Of a DNA stretch of 64,000 bases, positions 25,269 to 34,460 are shown one piece after another. The stretch's first letter is position 1; each line of letters starts with the position of its first letter. The DNA is from Flavobacterium sp. 20NA77.7 (GTDB taxonomy: Bacteria; Bacteroidota; Bacteroidia; Flavobacteriales; Flavobacteriaceae): assembly GCF_031326205.1 (NCBI RefSeq), contig NZ_CP133721.1, positions 2,267,027 through 2,331,026 of the forward strand, in the 5' to 3' direction. The position numbers and the translations under genes were made by a program. The notes under the pieces were generated by a model. That model made no database searches, was not told the origin of the DNA, and was given only the letters and a program-made list of their open reading frames with translations.

Positions 25269-26126
25269 ATGAAATTACATGCTATTGAAGCTGGAAATTT
25301 TAAACTTGATGGAGGCGCTATGTTTGGTGTTGTGCCAAAAACCATTTGGAACAAAACAAATCCAGCCGATGAAAATAACTTAATTGATATTGCTGCAAGG
25401 TGTTTATTAATAGAAGACGGAAATCGGTTGATTTTAATTGACACAGGAATGGGCAACAAACAATCGGATAAGTTTTTTGGCTATTATTCGCTTTGGGGCG
25501 ATCATTCGTTAGATACATCCTTAAAAAATGCTGGTTTTCATCGCGATGATGTTACCGATGTTTTTATGACACATTTGCACTTTGACCATTGTGGTGGAAG
25601 CGTGAATTGGAACGCAGCCAAAACAGGCTATGAAGTGGCATTTAAAAATGCTAAATTCTGGACGAATGACAATCATTGGGATTGGGCAACGAAACCCAAT
25701 TCAAGAGAAAAAGCATCTTTTTTACATGAAAACATTATGCCGATGCAAGAAAGTGGTCAACTGCATTTTATCAAACGACCAGAGGGCGATTTTTTGCAAG
25801 AATCTGAATTAGGTTTTGGTATATTTTTTGCCGATGGGCATACCGAAAAACAAATGATTCCGCATATCAATTATAATGGAAAGACTATTGTTTTTTGTGG
25901 TGATTTATTGGCAACCGCTGGCCATATCCCTGTTCCCTATGTAATGGGTTATGACACGCGTCCGCTTTTAACTATGGATGAAAAAACTAAATTTATGAAT
26001 GCGGCGGCGGAAAACAAATATTATTTGTTTTTAGAACATGATGCACATAATCAAATTATTACGGTAGAAAAAACCGAAAAAGGCGTTCGTCTAAAAGATG
26101 TTTTTTCTTGTCAAGATATTTTTTAA
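25269..26126 (+). CDS. Metallo-beta-lactamase-fold hydrolase
   Basis: The 285-residue protein carries the metal-binding motif H-L-H-F-D-H (His102, His104, Asp106, His107), a later F-A-D-G-H-T and C-G-D-L-L, and a terminal F-L-E-H-D-A-H. This fits the zinc hydrolase superfamily that includes lactonases and glyoxalase-like enzymes. The N-terminal segment F-K-L-D-G-G-A-M-F-G-V-V-P is typical of the lactonase-like branch. The true substrate is unknown. It lies 27 bases before the S8 peptidase gene. Confidence 0.88.
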   Translation: MKLHAIEAGNFKLDGGAMFGVVPKTIWNKTNPADENNLIDIAARCLLIEDGNRLILIDTGMGNKQSDKFFGYYSLWGDHSLDTSLKNAGFHRDDVTDVFMTHLHFDHCGGSVNWNAAKTGYEVAFKNAKFWTNDNHWDWATKPNSREKASFLHENIMPMQESGQLHFIKRPEGDFLQESELGFGIFFADGHTEKQMIPHINYNGKTIVFCGDLLATAGHIPVPYVMGYDTRPLLTMDEKTKFMNAAAENKYYLFLEHDAHNQIITVEKTEKGVRLKDVFSCQDIF

Positions 26127-26153
26127 TCAAACTATTAATTTCAATCAATAAAA

Positions 26154-27749
26154 ATGAAAACTATTCGTATCCCTTTTTATGTAACAATTTCGTTAACATT
26201 AGTTTTTGCAGGTTGTGGTTCTTCAAAAATTATTCCAACGCCGGTTGAGAATATTGATAGAATGCCTCTAAAAATTGCTCCAATAAAAGAAAAAGATTTA
26301 CAACGCTGGTCACACTTAGACCTAACAAAAGACACGATTCCGGGCATGAGCGTGGACAAAGCGTATGCAGAATTATTAAAAGGAAAAAAAGGCCAAAAAA
26401 CTGTTGTTGGTGTAGTAGATTCTGGTATTGATATTAATCATGAGGATTTGAAAAATGCTATTTGGACAAATCTAAAAGAAATTACAGGAAACAACATTGA
26501 TGATGATAACAACGGCTATGTTGACGACATTCACGGATGGAATTTTTTAGGTAATGCAGACTATGAACAATATGAATTTGTGAGAATTGTAAAAAAGGGA
26601 GTGGGCACACCTGATTATGAAAAAGCTAAAGCAGAATTAGACAAAAAAAGAAAAGAAGCTGAAGAAGAAAAACAGCAACTTGACTTTATTTTAGATGCTG
26701 AAAAAACCATAAAAAATCATCTTAAAAAAGAGGATTATACACTTGATGATATTAAAAAAATTGACGCTAAAGATGTAAATCTTTCTAGAGCTAAGTCAGT
26801 TTTTCTACAAATTTTGTCAACAACTTCTGTAGCGGACTTTAAAAAAGAAATAGAAGAATTTAAAGACCACGTGTATGAACAAGTAAATTACCACTATAAT
26901 GTTTCGTTTGACGGCAGAAAAATAGTTGGTGATAATCCAAATGACCTAACCGATAAAAAATATGGAAACAACAATGTTATTGGACCAAATCCAAAAGACG
27001 CCAAACACGGCACGCATGTAGCTGGAATTATTGCACAAACAAGAGGCAACAAAAAAGGGGGCGATGGTGTCATAAACAACGTTTCAATTATGGCCGTAAG
27101 AGCCGTTCCTAACGGAGACGAATACGATAAAGATATAGCTTTAGGAATTCGTTATGCTGTTGATAATGGTGCTAAAGTTATTAATGGTTCTTTTGGAAAA
27201 TATTTTTCACAAAATAAAGAATGGGTTATAGATGCTATAAAATATGCAGCATCAAAAGATGTTTTAGTGGTTGTTGCTGCCGGAAACGAATCTTACGATT
27301 TAGATACTACTAATAAATATCCAAACGACACCTATGACAACTCTCCTGAATATACAGATAATGTATTAATAATTGGTGCAATTGGTCCAAATTATGGGTC
27401 AAAACTAGTCGCAGATTTTTCAAATTATGGTAAAAATAATGTAGATATTTTTGCGCCGGGAGATAAAATTTATGCTACTACTCCGCTAAACACCTATGAA
27501 TACCTTCAAGGAACGTCAATGGCTTCACCAAATGTTGCTGGTGTAGCTGCATTAATTCGCTCTTATTATCCTACGCTAAGTGCTAAAGAAGTAAAAGCTA
27601 TTATAATGGAAAGCGGCACAACATTAAATAACACCATCACTGTAGGAGAAGACAAACACAAAGCAAATTTTAAAGAAATTTCAAAAAGCGGAAAAATTAT
27701 TAACGCTTATAATGCATTATTATTAGCCGAAAAAAGAACAAAAAAATAA
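26154..27749 (+). CDS. S8 (subtilisin-like) family serine peptidase, lipoprotein
   Basis: The 531-residue protein has a lipoprotein signal with Cys21 in L-V-F-A-G-C-G. Catalytic residues are visible: Asp89 in V-V-D-S-G-I-D, His285 in H-G-T-H-V-A-G, oxyanion Asn378 in A-A-G-N-E-S, and Ser455 in G-T-S-M-A-S-P-N. The spacing Asp89-His285 is about 150 residues longer than in classic subtilisins because of a lysine/glutamate-rich, helical insertion (about 150-245). It is probably anchored in the envelope. It precedes the M1 peptidase gene by 3 bases, so the two form an operon. Confidence 0.92.
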   Translation: MKTIRIPFYVTISLTLVFAGCGSSKIIPTPVENIDRMPLKIAPIKEKDLQRWSHLDLTKDTIPGMSVDKAYAELLKGKKGQKTVVGVVDSGIDINHEDLKNAIWTNLKEITGNNIDDDNNGYVDDIHGWNFLGNADYEQYEFVRIVKKGVGTPDYEKAKAELDKKRKEAEEEKQQLDFILDAEKTIKNHLKKEDYTLDDIKKIDAKDVNLSRAKSVFLQILSTTSVADFKKEIEEFKDHVYEQVNYHYNVSFDGRKIVGDNPNDLTDKKYGNNNVIGPNPKDAKHGTHVAGIIAQTRGNKKGGDGVINNVSIMAVRAVPNGDEYDKDIALGIRYAVDNGAKVINGSFGKYFSQNKEWVIDAIKYAASKDVLVVVAAGNESYDLDTTNKYPNDTYDNSPEYTDNVLIIGAIGPNYGSKLVADFSNYGKNNVDIFAPGDKIYATTPLNTYEYLQGTSMASPNVAGVAALIRSYYPTLSAKEVKAIIMESGTTLNNTITVGEDKHKANFKEISKSGKIINAYNALLLAEKRTKK

Positions 27750-27752
27750 AAA

Positions 27753-29645
27753 ATGAAACACCTATTTAATTCTATTCCCCTATTTTTTTTACTCGTTACG
27801 GCGGTAAGTAACGGACAAAATCATCCTAATCCGGGTTATTGGCAACAACACGTTGATTACAAAATGAATGTAACTGTAGATGTAAAGAAGTACCAATATT
27901 CAGGTAATCAAGAATTGGTCTACACAAACAATTCGCCAGACACTTTAAAAAAAGTATATTTTCATTTATTCCCAAATGCATTTCAACCTGGAAGCGCAAT
28001 GGATATAAGGCTTCAAACCATTTCTGATCCCGATAAAAGAATGGTAAGAAAGTTTATGAAAGAAAAAAAAGAAGTTAAAGAAAGCCGAATTAGCACCTTA
28101 AAACCTGACGAAATAGGATTTTTAAACGTTTTTAATTTAAAACAAAACGGAAAATTGGTTGTTTCAAAAGTTGAGGGGACAATATTAGAAGTTACACTTA
28201 ACGAGGTTATTTTGCCAAAAAGTAAAACAGTATTTTCACTAGATTTTACAGGTCAAGTTCCTTTGCAAATTCGTCGTTCTGGGAGAAATTCTGAAGAAGG
28301 CATTGCGTTGTCAATGACGCAATGGTATCCTAAAATGGCCGAGTTTGATTTTGAAGGCTGGCAGGCCGATCCTTATATTGCAAGAGAATTTCATGGTGTG
28401 TGGGGAAATTTTGATGTAAAAATAACAATTGATAAAGACTATACTATCGGCGGAACGGGCTATTTGCAAAATAAAAACGAAATTGGAAAAGGATATGAAG
28501 ATGCTGGTGTTGAAGTTGTTTATCCTAAAAAAACGAAAACATTAACTTGGCATTTTTATGCACCAAACGTTCATGATTTTGCATGGGGAGCTGACAAAGA
28601 ATACGTTCATGATAAAATTATAGGAGAAAACAACGTAGAGCTACATTTTTTCTACAAAAACAAAACTGAAAACATTGAAAATTGGAAAAAAATGCAACCA
28701 AAAACAGCGGAGTTGTTAGCTTTTTATAATAAGCATGTAGGCGCGTATCCTTACAAACAATATTCTGTAGTTCAAGGTGGAGATGGCGGTATGGAGTATG
28801 CTATGTGCACACTTATTACAGGTAATAGAAGTTATGGAAGTTTAGTTGGGGTAACCGCTCATGAATTTGCACACAGTTGGTTTCAGCACATATTAGCTAC
28901 AAACGAAGCTAAACATTGTTGGATGGATGAAGGGTTTACTTCTTATATTTCTAACTTAGCCATGAATGAAATTATGCCACCTAAAGAGCCTGAAAGTCCG
29001 TTTGCAGATGCGTACAAAAATTATGTTTACTTGGCGAATAGCGGCAAAGAACAACCCTTAACTAATCATGCCGATCGTTTTGATTTGAACATGGCTTATG
29101 GAATTGCTGCTTATAGCAAGGGAGAAGTTTTTTTAGCACAATTGGCACATGTTATTGGTGAAGAAAATCTGGAAAAAACAATAAAAAAATATTATTCCGA
29201 CTTCAAATTTACACACCCAACACCAAATGATATTAAACGCACTGCAGAAAAAATTACAGGTGCTAATTTAGACTGGTATTTAAATGAATGGGCGCAAACC
29301 ACAAATACTATTGACTATGCCATAAAAGAAGTGCAGAGCAATGAAACTCAAACAAAAGTTACAATAGAACGAAAAGGAAGAATGCCAATGCCTATAGACA
29401 TTATTGTGGAATATACAGACGGGAGTAAAGACTATTTTTACGTACCTAACAGTTTGTTGCGCTGGGAAAAACCAAACCCCTATCCAAACTTGAAACGAAC
29501 CGTATTGCCAAGTTGGGACTGGGCTTACCCCACATTTAGTTTTCAAATTAACAAACAAAAATCTGAAATAAAAGCAATTGATTGTAATCCAAATGGTTTA
29601 TTAGCTGATGTAAAACCAGATGATAATAAAGTAACCCTGAACTAA
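27753..29645 (+). CDS. M1 family metallopeptidase
   Basis: The 630-residue secreted aminopeptidase-like protein has a signal peptide of about 21 residues. The zinc motif is H-E-F-A-H (His370, Glu371, His374) with the third ligand Glu393 in D-E-G-F-T-S-Y, exactly 19 residues later. The substrate-binding motif appears as G-G-M-E-Y rather than GAMEN, as common in the Bacteroidota branch. It is co-transcribed with the S8 peptidase and ends with a hairpin terminator, so the pair may degrade extracytoplasmic peptides together. Confidence 0.93.
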   Translation: MKHLFNSIPLFFLLVTAVSNGQNHPNPGYWQQHVDYKMNVTVDVKKYQYSGNQELVYTNNSPDTLKKVYFHLFPNAFQPGSAMDIRLQTISDPDKRMVRKFMKEKKEVKESRISTLKPDEIGFLNVFNLKQNGKLVVSKVEGTILEVTLNEVILPKSKTVFSLDFTGQVPLQIRRSGRNSEEGIALSMTQWYPKMAEFDFEGWQADPYIAREFHGVWGNFDVKITIDKDYTIGGTGYLQNKNEIGKGYEDAGVEVVYPKKTKTLTWHFYAPNVHDFAWGADKEYVHDKIIGENNVELHFFYKNKTENIENWKKMQPKTAELLAFYNKHVGAYPYKQYSVVQGGDGGMEYAMCTLITGNRSYGSLVGVTAHEFAHSWFQHILATNEAKHCWMDEGFTSYISNLAMNEIMPPKEPESPFADAYKNYVYLANSGKEQPLTNHADRFDLNMAYGIAAYSKGEVFLAQLAHVIGEENLEKTIKKYYSDFKFTHPTPNDIKRTAEKITGANLDWYLNEWAQTTNTIDYAIKEVQSNETQTKVTIERKGRMPMPIDIIVEYTDGSKDYFYVPNSLLRWEKPNPYPNLKRTVLPSWDWAYPTFSFQINKQKSEIKAIDCNPNGLLADVKPDDNKVTLN

Positions 29646-29653
29646 AAACACTT

Positions 29654-29679
29654 AAAGCCACTAATAAAGTGGCTTTTTT
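29654..29679 (+). terminator. Terminator after the S8/M1 peptidase operon
   Basis: AAAGCCACT and AGTGGCTTT form a 9-bp perfect stem with a 5-base loop, continuing into a T-run. Confidence 0.85.
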
Positions 29680-29691
29680 GTGCATTATAAC

Positions 29692-29699
29692 TATCTTTG
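29692..29699 (+). promoter_or_regulatory. -7 promoter box for rnpA
   Basis: TATCTTTG matches TAnnTTTG exactly. It is only 8 bases before the rnpA ATG at 29708, so the transcript probably has a very short leader or none. Confidence 0.55.
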
Positions 29700-29707
29700 T
29701 CTCTGAA

Positions 29708-30112
29708 ATGAAAGCAGACTTTACATACCCAAAGCACGAAAAACTGAAAAGTAAAAAAATTATTGATGCTCTTTTTTCCGAAGGAAAATCGGTGTCAAAA
29801 TACCCTTTACGACTAGTTTATGTGCCGATTTCTGAAGAATCATATACGTTTCTTAAAAACAACAACCCTCAGTTAGAAAATCACGTATTAGGCGTTTCTG
29901 TTTCAAAAAAATATTTTAAACACGCGGTTGATCGAAATTATTTTAAGCGCGTTTTAAGAGAATGTTACCGACTGAATAAAACCACGCTTGTTGGTCCCTT
30001 AAAAAAACCACATGCCTTTATGTTTTTTTATCAAAGCAATACAAAACTAACATTTGATGAAATTAACGAAAAAACGATTCAGCTATTTGAAAAATTTCAT
30101 CTTAATCAATAA
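29708..30112 (+). CDS. rnpA: Ribonuclease P protein component
   Basis: RnpA helps the RNase P RNA remove 5' leaders from tRNA precursors. The 134-residue basic protein has the start K-H-E-K-L-K-S-K-K-I-I-D and the RNR-type segment A-V-D-R-N-Y-F-K-R-V-L-R-E-C-Y-R. The ATG at 29708 was chosen because an upstream frame from 29669 would pass through the terminator T-run and the -7 box. rpmH, its neighbour in many bacteria, is absent here. Confidence 0.92.
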   Translation: MKADFTYPKHEKLKSKKIIDALFSEGKSVSKYPLRLVYVPISEESYTFLKNNNPQLENHVLGVSVSKKYFKHAVDRNYFKRVLRECYRLNKTTLVGPLKKPHAFMFFYQSNTKLTFDEINEKTIQLFEKFHLNQ

Positions 30113-30153
30113 TAAATTAATTACTTTCGTATAATAAAAAATTAACTATCCGC

Positions 30154-31788
30154 ATGAAGTTTTCCACAAGAAAGAAATATATTATCCCCGCACTTCTTTC
30201 GGGTTTCTTATTTATTGGTGTAAGTTTTCAAAATGATTTCTTTGAACTTGCAAAACAAATAGAAATTTTTACCTCTATGTTTAAAGCCGTAAACCAAAAT
30301 TATGTTGACGAAACCAATCCGGGAAACATGATGGACGTTGCTATAAAAAACATGTTAAAAGAATTAGACCCCTACACTGTTTTTTTTAATGAACAAGATG
30401 TGCTAAAACACAAAATTAACAATACAGGTGAATATACAGGCATTGGCGCCTTAATTACAAGAAAAGACGGACAGCTTATTCTGCGCGAAGTATATGAAAA
30501 TATGCCCGCAGACAAAGCGGGTTTTAAAGCGGGTGATGTAATTACACAAATAGGTGATGTAAATTTAAAAGACTTCAAAGAAGACGCCTCACAATTATTA
30601 AAAGGAGCCAAAAACACAAAAATTGAAATCATTTATTCGCGTCAAGGAATTGAAAAAAAAGGACAAATTATCTTAGATGAAGTAGAAATAAAAGCCGTTC
30701 CTTATTATAAATTATTAGCCAACAATGTTGGTTATATTGTTTTGTCAAAATTTAATGAAAAAGCATCTTCCGAAACAAAAGAGGCTTTACTAACACTCAA
30801 AGAAAAAGGAGCTACTAAAATTATCTTAGATTTAAGAGATAATCCGGGTGGTTTATTGCACGAAGCGGTAAATGTGTGTAATTTATTTGTGCCAAAAGAT
30901 GAATCAATTGTAACAACAAAATCAAAAAACACGGTCCACAACCACACCTATAAAACAAAAAACGAACCCGTTGATGTTGAAATTCCCCTAGTGGTTATCG
31001 TAAACGACCGAAGCGCTTCTGCCTCTGAAATTGTTTCCGGAGCCTTACAAGATCTTGATAGAGCAGTTATTGTAGGCAATAGAAGCTTTGGAAAAGGATT
31101 GGTTCAGCGCCCCTTTAATTTATCTTATGGAACACAAGTAAAAGTAACGATTTCTAAATACTACACCCCTTCTGGAAGATGTATTCAAGCAACAGATTAC
31201 AGCAAAAAAGACGAAAATGGCCGACCAATTAAAACATCAGAAAAAGAATTTAATGCGTTTAAAACCAAAAAAGGAAGAACCGTTTATGATGGTGGTGGTG
31301 TATTGCCTGATGTAGAAATTTCTGAAATGAAAAAAAGTGCTGTAGGACAAAACTTAACAGACTCTGATGCATTATTTAATTTTGCGACTCAGTTGTATTA
31401 TAAAAATCCGAATGGCAAAGTGCCAAATGCTATTTCTGAAGCTGAATTTAGTGAATTTAAAGCCTATATTAAGAAAGAACATGTTGACCTAAACACACAA
31501 ATAGAAAAATCATTTAAAACGCTTGTGGAATCAGCTAAAAAAGATAAAATTGAAAATGAATTAACGGTCGAAATTAAACAACTTGAAACGGCAATAGAAA
31601 AAGCTAAAGATAAAGAATTAGACAAAAACAAAGAAGAGATTAAACGTTTACTTTATCAAGAATTAGTACTAAAATATGGCTATAGAAAAGACTTTTATGA
31701 TTATGTAGCCGCGCGTTATACAGATGTTCAAAGAGCCGTACAAATACTAACTAACACATCCGAATATCAAACTATTCTAAAAAAATAA
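30154..31788 (+). CDS. S41 family C-terminal processing peptidase
   Basis: The 544-residue Ctp/Tsp-type protease has an N-terminal membrane or signal segment, a PDZ domain (about 90-160, with D-K-A-G-F-K-A-G-D-V-I), then the S41 core. The catalytic Ser289 lies in N-D-R-S-A-S-A-S-E-I-V and Lys314 in S-F-G-K-G-L-V-Q, with the 25-residue spacing seen in E. coli Tsp. A charged helical tail of about 130 residues follows. It probably trims periplasmic proteins. It is followed 4 bases later by an OmpA-family gene, so they are likely co-transcribed. Confidence 0.94.
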   Translation: MKFSTRKKYIIPALLSGFLFIGVSFQNDFFELAKQIEIFTSMFKAVNQNYVDETNPGNMMDVAIKNMLKELDPYTVFFNEQDVLKHKINNTGEYTGIGALITRKDGQLILREVYENMPADKAGFKAGDVITQIGDVNLKDFKEDASQLLKGAKNTKIEIIYSRQGIEKKGQIILDEVEIKAVPYYKLLANNVGYIVLSKFNEKASSETKEALLTLKEKGATKIILDLRDNPGGLLHEAVNVCNLFVPKDESIVTTKSKNTVHNHTYKTKNEPVDVEIPLVVIVNDRSASASEIVSGALQDLDRAVIVGNRSFGKGLVQRPFNLSYGTQVKVTISKYYTPSGRCIQATDYSKKDENGRPIKTSEKEFNAFKTKKGRTVYDGGGVLPDVEISEMKKSAVGQNLTDSDALFNFATQLYYKNPNGKVPNAISEAEFSEFKAYIKKEHVDLNTQIEKSFKTLVESAKKDKIENELTVEIKQLETAIEKAKDKELDKNKEEIKRLLYQELVLKYGYRKDFYDYVAARYTDVQRAVQILTNTSEYQTILKK

Positions 31789-31792
31789 ACAA

Positions 31793-32614
31793 ATGAAAAA
31801 GGTGTTTTTTATTGCTGTTTTTTTCATTTCGCTTTCGGGCTTTAGCCAAGAAGAAACGGTACATTCTATTTATTTTGAATCAGATGTACACGAATTAAAG
31901 GCCTTGCAATCTGAAGCGGTTGTAGCTTTTTTAAAAGTCATTGATACCACTCGCCTAGAAAGTATTTCTATCTTTGGGTATTGTGATGATATTGGTAAAA
32001 TTGATTACAATTATAAGCTTTCTCAACGCAGAGCAAATGGAGTAAAAGACATGTTAGTTAAAAAAGGAGTAAAACTAAAAATCATCGTCAAAATTGAAGG
32101 AAAAGGAAAAGTCATGATTGACGAAGACTTAGAAGACAATGTGCCTGAAGCAAGAGCAAAAAACAGGCGTGTAGATGTAGTGCTAAACTTTAAACCTTTA
32201 ATACTAGAAGAATTTAATATTCCTGGTTTATATACCACAATTAGAAAAGACGCCGTAGAAGGTGATCGAATCTATTTAGAGAAGTTGCTTTTCGACAAAG
32301 GAAGCAGTCGCCTAACTTCTAAAGCAAGAGAAGAATTAGACCGAATGGTTTTGCTTCTAAAAAGATATCCTAACATAGAATTCGAAATACAAGGTCATGT
32401 TTGTTGTACACCAAATTATCAAAAAGAAGCGGTAGACAAAGACACAAAAAAAAGAGAGCTTTCTAAAAACAGAGCAGAGAGTGTATATCGGTATTTTTTA
32501 TCAAAAGGAATTAGCAAAACACGGATGACATTTAAGGGCTATGGAAATACACAATCATTGGGTAAAGATGCACAACTTGACAGAAGAGTGGAGTTACTAA
32601 TAACTAAGGCTTAA
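31793..32614 (+). CDS. OmpA family protein with two OmpA-like domains
   Basis: The 273-residue protein has a signal peptide (MKKVFFIAVFFISLSGFSQ) and two OmpA/MotB-like peptidoglycan-binding halves. The first, around 25-130, contains Y-F-E-S-D, K-L-S-Q-R-R-A and A-K-N-R-R-V-D. The second, around 155-273, contains L-F-D-K-G-S-S-R-L, E-L-S-K-N-R-A and L-D-R-R-V-E-L. No beta barrel precedes them. It probably binds peptidoglycan. Its last 11 bases overlap the convergent XRE regulator gene. Confidence 0.88.
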   Translation: MKKVFFIAVFFISLSGFSQEETVHSIYFESDVHELKALQSEAVVAFLKVIDTTRLESISIFGYCDDIGKIDYNYKLSQRRANGVKDMLVKKGVKLKIIVKIEGKGKVMIDEDLEDNVPEARAKNRRVDVVLNFKPLILEEFNIPGLYTTIRKDAVEGDRIYLEKLLFDKGSSRLTSKAREELDRMVLLLKRYPNIEFEIQGHVCCTPNYQKEAVDKDTKKRELSKNRAESVYRYFLSKGISKTRMTFKGYGNTQSLGKDAQLDRRVELLITKA

Positions 32615-32969
32615 GTTGGATTGTTAAAACCCTAATAAGCTCTCGTAAATCAGAAATTGTTTGATCTTTTTCTTTAATTCGCGCCTCATATTGTGTTTCT
32701 AATTTTTGTATAAAAAAATAGATAAATTCCTCATTTTTTACATCAACACTTTTTATTTCTTCTGCTTTTGAATCGAATAAAAATTCTTCTAAAGTTATAG
32801 AAAAAACGGTGCAAATTCTTTCTAAATGTACCGCCCAAGCATTACTTTGTCCGTTTTCCATTCTTGCGTAAGCAGATTGAGAAATAAATAATAAATCGGC
32901 AAGATGCTCTTGAGACCAATTTCTCTCAATTCGAAGCGCTTTTATTTTTTCGCCAATTAAATTTTTCAT
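32604..32969 (-). CDS. XRE-family helix-turn-helix regulator
   Basis: The 121-residue protein has an N-terminal Cro/CI-type HTH at about 7-60 (I-K-A-L-R-I-E-R-N-W-S-Q-E-H-L-A, then S-Q-S-A-Y-A-R-M-E-N-G-Q) and a C-terminal predicted coiled coil (about 85-118) likely used for dimerisation. It overlaps the end of the OmpA gene by 11 bases. It is transcribed away from the small secreted protein gene at 33319, with a 349-base shared region containing an inverted repeat that could be its operator. Confidence 0.88.
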   Translation of the reverse strand: MKNLIGEKIKALRIERNWSQEHLADLLFISQSAYARMENGQSNAWAVHLERICTVFSITLEEFLFDSKAEEIKSVDVKNEEFIYFFIQKLETQYEARIKEKDQTISDLRELIRVLTIQLKP

Positions 32970-33318
32970 TTGTAGGTAATTAGATGTTATTGGGACTTTA
33001 ACAAATAATCTTTAGAGTTAAATTAAAAAATTAGTATTTGAAACATAAAATATGTAAGAAAATATGTTAATTTATTTTTGTGTGAAATAAAAATGTTTAT
33101 TTTTGAAATAGTAAAATTCTAAATCAAAAAAGGCATTTATTTTATAAAGCCTTGTCATATGTAGATTTACACCCATAAAGTATTAGTAAACTTTTTCACA
33201 CAATATAAGAACAATTTTGGTTTATTCGAAATACGATTGAAATTACCCGAATTTCGAATAATAGGCTTGTGTTTTTGTAAGTAATTTAGCAATATTATTA
33301 ACCAAATATTTTTAAATT
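32970..33318. other. 349-base divergent intergenic region
   Basis: This AT-rich stretch separates the XRE regulator and the small secreted protein gene. It holds an 11-bp inverted repeat (33222-33261), a weak hairpin AAGGC/GCCTT near 33130-33155, several TTTTTG words resembling -7 elements, and TAATTTAGC near 33282 as the best candidate -7 box for the plus-strand gene. No ORF with coding character was seen. Confidence 0.6.
33222..33261. promoter_or_regulatory. 11-bp inverted repeat, candidate operator
   Basis: TTATTCGAAAT (33222-33232) and its exact complement ATTTCGAATAA (33251-33261) are separated by 18 bases. The centre-to-centre distance is 29 bases, near three helical turns, which would suit two dimers or a looped binding mode. 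It lies just upstream of the putative promoter of the gene at 33319. Confidence 0.5.
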
Positions 33319-33603
33319 ATGAAAAAGTTTACTTACAGCGCAGTCGCTATTGTACTATTTTCATTTGCTGGAATAGCTAGTGAAAAAAATGAAAAAAAAG
33401 GATCTGTGAAACACAATGAAGTAGCTTCATTTGCTCTACCAAATTTAGAAACCACTGAAGCTATAAAGGGCAACCCTGCTACTTGCCAAAAAGTAGCCAC
33501 CGCATTAACCGCATTATATGAAATGGATTTTGGAACTGTTGAAGATTGTTGTGAATACTATGAAATATACAATCATATCTACAACAATTGTATGAATAGT
33601 TAA
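33319..33603 (+). CDS. Small secreted four-cysteine protein, unknown family
   Basis: The 94-residue protein has a signal peptide of about 20 residues (AVAIVLFSFAGIAS), a charged low-complexity linker, and a C-terminal part with four cysteines (A-T-C-Q-K, E-D-C-C-E-Y-Y, N-N-C-M-N-S). The tyrosine-rich, acidic end is not a family I recognise. The mature part is peptide-like in size and might form two disulfides. A strong terminator follows at 33611, and just after it comes the GLPGLI gene. A link to the TonB-receptor-like barrel downstream is an inference from position. Confidence 0.7.
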   Translation: MKKFTYSAVAIVLFSFAGIASEKNEKKGSVKHNEVASFALPNLETTEAIKGNPATCQKVATALTALYEMDFGTVEDCCEYYEIYNHIYNNCMNS

Positions 33604-33610
33604 ATGAGTC

Positions 33611-33658
33611 AGAGGTTGCTTTTACTTAATTATATTAAGAGTAAAAGCAACCTCTTTT
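33611..33658 (+). terminator. Strong stem-loop terminator after the small secreted protein gene
   Basis: AGAGGTTGCTTTTACT pairs perfectly with AGTAAAAGCAACCTCT (16 bp), and inner bases CTTAAT/ATTAAG can extend the structure, followed by a T-run. The next ATG is only 13 bases beyond, so the downstream genes probably rely on read-through. Confidence 0.9.
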
Positions 33659-33671
33659 TAAAAATAAAATT

Positions 33672-34454
33672 ATGATAAAAAAAAGTATAAATACAGTAGT
33701 CGTCTTGATTGTAATAATCAGCTGTAAAAGCTTTCATTCCGGAGAAAATCATATTTCAACAATAAACGAAAATAAAGAAAGTGGTATACAGGTTACATAC
33801 GGTGTGGCACAAGGAAAAGGAAATGATATAAAAAGAACTGAGTTTTCTAAAGACGTTGAAGAAATGGCAAAAAACATCAATGCTGAAATGCCTAATTTAG
33901 AATTTAACTTGTTATGTACTAAAAATAAAAGTGTTTTCAAACTGGTTGATAAATTAGAAAAAGATGATAGTTTTAATTATAAAATGGCAACACTTTTTTT
34001 TGGGGATAATAATAAAACATATTTTATAAATAGAACGGAAAAAGAATATTTTTATAAGACAGAATTTGATGGTCAAACGTATTACATAGACATTTCTGAC
34101 ACCGGAAACCTGTGGCAACTAACAAACGAAAAAAAAATAATTGATAACTATACATGCTACTTAGCTCATTTTAAAAAGAAGATTATTAGTGCTAGAACAG
34201 GTAAAGAAGAGGAACAAAGTTTTTCTGCCTGGTATGCTCCAGAAATTCCTTATTCCTTCGGCCCTTTTCAATTGTTTGGACTTCCTGGATTAATCATGGA
34301 AGGCCATATTGGGAGAAAAATGTATTTTGTAAAAAAAATCACTTTCTTAGAAAATGTAAAAATAAATTCTCAAAAAGACATTCAAAAAACACCACTAGAT
34401 GTTTTAGAAAAAAAAGCCAAGTCTAATGCTGTGAGTAAAACATTTAATCAATAA
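33672..34454 (+). CDS. GLPGLI family protein
   Basis: The 260-residue protein contains the signature F-G-L-P-G-L-I-M-E of the GLPGLI (Porph_ging) family, preceded by the typical A-W-Y-A-P-E-I-P-Y-S-F-G-P. A signal-like start ends at a Cys in V-I-I-S-C-K, so it may be a lipoprotein. The function of the family is unknown. Its genes commonly stand next to TonB-receptor-like barrel genes, as here, where the next gene starts 6 bases later. Confidence 0.92.
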   Translation: MIKKSINTVVVLIVIISCKSFHSGENHISTINENKESGIQVTYGVAQGKGNDIKRTEFSKDVEEMAKNINAEMPNLEFNLLCTKNKSVFKLVDKLEKDDSFNYKMATLFFGDNNKTYFINRTEKEYFYKTEFDGQTYYIDISDTGNLWQLTNEKKIIDNYTCYLAHFKKKIISARTGKEEEQSFSAWYAPEIPYSFGPFQLFGLPGLIMEGHIGRKMYFVKKITFLENVKINSQKDIQKTPLDVLEKKAKSNAVSKTFNQ

Positions 34455-34460
34455 TACCTT

